This document shows positions 62,605 through 64,000 of a stretch of 64,000 nt of DNA, piece after piece (the stretch's first letter is position 1; each line of letters starts with the position of its first letter). The stretch lies in contig NZ_CP177354.1 of NCBI RefSeq assembly GCF_046844695.1, forward strand, positions 1,922,001 through 1,986,000, read 5' to 3'. Under the pieces are notes generated by a model. That model did no database searches and was not told the origin of the DNA. It saw nothing but the letters and a program-made list of their open reading frames with translations. This DNA comes from Pokkaliibacter plantistimulans. GTDB lineage: Bacteria > Pseudomonadota > Gammaproteobacteria > Pseudomonadales > Balneatricaceae. A program made the translations under genes and the position numbers.

Positions 62605-62744
62605 CAGGTTGTTGAAAATCTATCTGCGTTGCCGAATACCGCGTCAAAAACAGGCTCAAAATGCTCATTTAGTTCACTAAACTCCGCTTTTTCGCCTGTT
62701 TCTTCCTTGTCTCGGCTGCCTCGATAACGTTTTTCAACAGCCTG
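62605..62744. repeat. dispersed repeat, copy 3 (inverted orientation)
   Basis: A 140-bp unit from CAGGTTGTTGAAAATC to ACGTTTTTCAACAGCCTG, the reverse orientation of copies 1 and 2 and close to copy 2 in length. CTAG follows at 62745-62748, as beside copy 1. It lies in the 342-bp spacer between the regulator and the TRAP permease; the rest of that spacer shows no gene. Confidence 0.8.
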
Positions 62745-62847
62745 CTAGTATACCGGTTTATCCGGCATTGGATCAGAGCTGCAGTGGTTGTTGTCCGACA
62801 GCCACTGCTTTTTGTATGACAGCTTTGCCACCTTGTTCACAAGACGA

Positions 62848-64000
62848 TCAGTGCATGCCGAACAGGTGTGGCAGGAACAGTGACAGCTGTGGGATGTAGG
62901 TGACGGCAAACAGACTGACCACCAGTGCCAGGAAGAACGGCATCATCGGGCCAATCAGATGCTTCAGTTTTACCCCTGATACCGAGCAGCCGATGAACAG
63001 CGCACTGCCTACCGGCGGTGTGCACAGACCGATACACAGGTTGAACACCATCATGATGCCAAAGTGCACCGGGTCCATGCCCAGCTGGGTGGCGATGGGC
63101 AGGAAGATTGGCGTGAAGATCAGCACCGCTGGCGTCATGTCCATGAACACCCCGACAATCAGCAGGATCACGTTGATGATCAGCAGGATGACGATGGGGT
63201 TGTCGGACACACTCATCAGTGCATCACTGATGGCATAGGGAATATCCGCGTTGGTCATGGCCCAGGACATGCCGACAGAAATGCCGATCAGCAGCAGTAC
63301 GATGGCCGTTGTGACCACGGATTCCAGAATGATCTTCGGCAGGTCGCGCACCTTGACCTGACGATAGATCAGTACCGACAGGATAAAGGTGTAGACCACG
63401 GCAATGGCCGAGGCTTCCGTGGCGGTGAAGACACCGGCAATGATGCCGCCCATGACGATGACGATCATCAGCAGGCTGGGAATGGCATCAATAAAGGCTT
63501 TGAAGATCTGTGCCAGGGTAGGGCACTCGGACACCGGGTAACCGCGACGCTTGGAGATGATGTAACCAACCACCATGATGCTCAGCCCCATCAGGATGCC
63601 GGGAATATAGCCCGCCATGAACAGGGTAGCGACCGAGACACCACCAGCGGTGAGTGCGTAGACGATCAGCACGTTGGAGGGCGGAATCAGCAGGCCGGTA
63701 ATACAGGACGTCACGTTGACTGCCGCAGAGTAAGCTGGGTTGTAACCTGCCTGCTTCTGCAGCGGTGCCATGGTGCCGCCCACTGCCGCAGCGGCCGCCA
63801 CGGCTGAGCCGGAAATGGAACCGAACATCATGTTGGCCATGACGTTGACGTGGCCAAGGGAGCCGGGCATGCGCCCCACCAGAATCTGCGAGAGATTTAT
63901 AAGACGCTGGGCGATGCCACCGCTGTTCATCAGGATGCCGGCAAACACGAAGAAGGGGATGGCCAGTAGCGAGAAGTTATCCAGCCCTGCCGCCATTTTT
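62848..64000 (-). CDS. TRAP transporter large permease DctM-like, 5' end outside window
   Basis: The visible C-terminal 383 residues form the large membrane subunit of a TRAP transporter, which with a small DctQ subunit and a periplasmic DctP protein drives Na+-coupled uptake of organic acids. About 10 helices are visible, with signatures NFSLLAIPFFVFAGILMNSGG, GSISGSAVAAAAAVGG and DMTPAVLIFTPIFLPIA. The frame stays open to the window edge, and about 45 residues are missing compared with the usual 425. Linkage to an ExuR/UxuR-like regulator suggests glucuronate or galacturonate as substrate. Confidence 0.92.
   Translation of the reverse strand, partial: KMAAGLDNFSLLAIPFFVFAGILMNSGGIAQRLINLSQILVGRMPGSLGHVNVMANMMFGSISGSAVAAAAAVGGTMAPLQKQAGYNPAYSAAVNVTSCITGLLIPPSNVLIVYALTAGGVSVATLFMAGYIPGILMGLSIMVVGYIISKRRGYPVSECPTLAQIFKAFIDAIPSLLMIVIVMGGIIAGVFTATEASAIAVVYTFILSVLIYRQVKVRDLPKIILESVVTTAIVLLLIGISVGMSWAMTNADIPYAISDALMSVSDNPIVILLIINVILLIVGVFMDMTPAVLIFTPIFLPIATQLGMDPVHFGIMMVFNLCIGLCTPPVGSALFIGCSVSGVKLKHLIGPMMPFFLALVVSLFAVTYIPQLSLFLPHLFGMH

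Overview
The window is a 64 kb piece of chromosome from a GC-rich gammaproteobacterium, most likely a marine or plant-associated Oceanospirillales-type organism. This is an inference from the gene set: a CreBC pair beside a class GN sortase with its VIT/VWA target, TRAP and ABC importers, a PbpC plus bacterial alpha-2-macroglobulin pair, and gammaproteobacterial initiator tRNAs. Most genes share one base composition. Three patches are visibly AT-richer: about 2.7-4.3 kb, parts of 20.5-22.2 kb, and about 47.9-50.95 kb.

Layout. 1-7.9 kb: the end of a dihydrolipoamide dehydrogenase gene, a FabF-type ketosynthase, an unrecognised three-gene overlapping operon, then a TetR regulator with a MaoC hydratase, a thiolase and an SDR that share an operator-like motif. 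8-14.3 kb: a DUF4124 protein, creBC, the VIT/VWA sortase target with its sortase, and a lone RebB (R-body) gene. 14.6-17.2 kb: a divergent HD-GYP protein and pncB. 17.5-30.1 kb: a reductive pyrimidine degradation regulon (preT, preA, beta-ureidopropionase, dihydropyrimidinase, a four-gene ABC importer, a RutR-like regulator) whose promoters combine a RutR-type palindrome with a sigma-54-type -24/-12 element. A DUF2778/Tlde1-like L,D-transpeptidase toxin candidate and a small membrane protein sit inside it. 30.4-32 kb: a DHA2-type drug exporter.

32.2-37.3 kb is a dynamic region. Two identical initiator tRNA genes stand in an array of degenerate tRNA 3'-halves, each unit followed by a near-identical GNRA-loop terminator. 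The array is invaded by IS3-family elements: one intact copy with a 3-bp duplication, and a truncated copy butted against a third, inverted copy.

37.3-47.7 kb encodes non-phosphorylating L-fucose (6-deoxyhexose) catabolism. It has an aldo-keto reductase, lactonase, mutarotase, UxaA-type dehydratase, SDR, FAH-family hydrolase, sugar ABC importer and GntR regulator with a palindromic operator. 47.9-50.9 kb is an AT-rich candidate defence island: a HEPN-like protein ending in an SSB-type acidic tail, a TIR-like protein and a small protein, with an integron attC-like site between the last two. 51-61.6 kb: a LysR regulator, an SRPBCC protein, a bacterial alpha-2-macroglobulin lipoprotein, PbpC and another lipoprotein. 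61.7-64 kb: an ExuR/UxuR-like regulator and the TRAP large permease that runs off the end.

A dispersed repeat of 140-215 bp with terminal inverted repeats occurs three times (30.2, 42.9 and 62.6 kb); two copies abut the stop codon of a gene. The strongest candidate for an undescribed system is the HEPN/TIR island; the tRNA-half array and the 2.7-4.2 kb operon come next.
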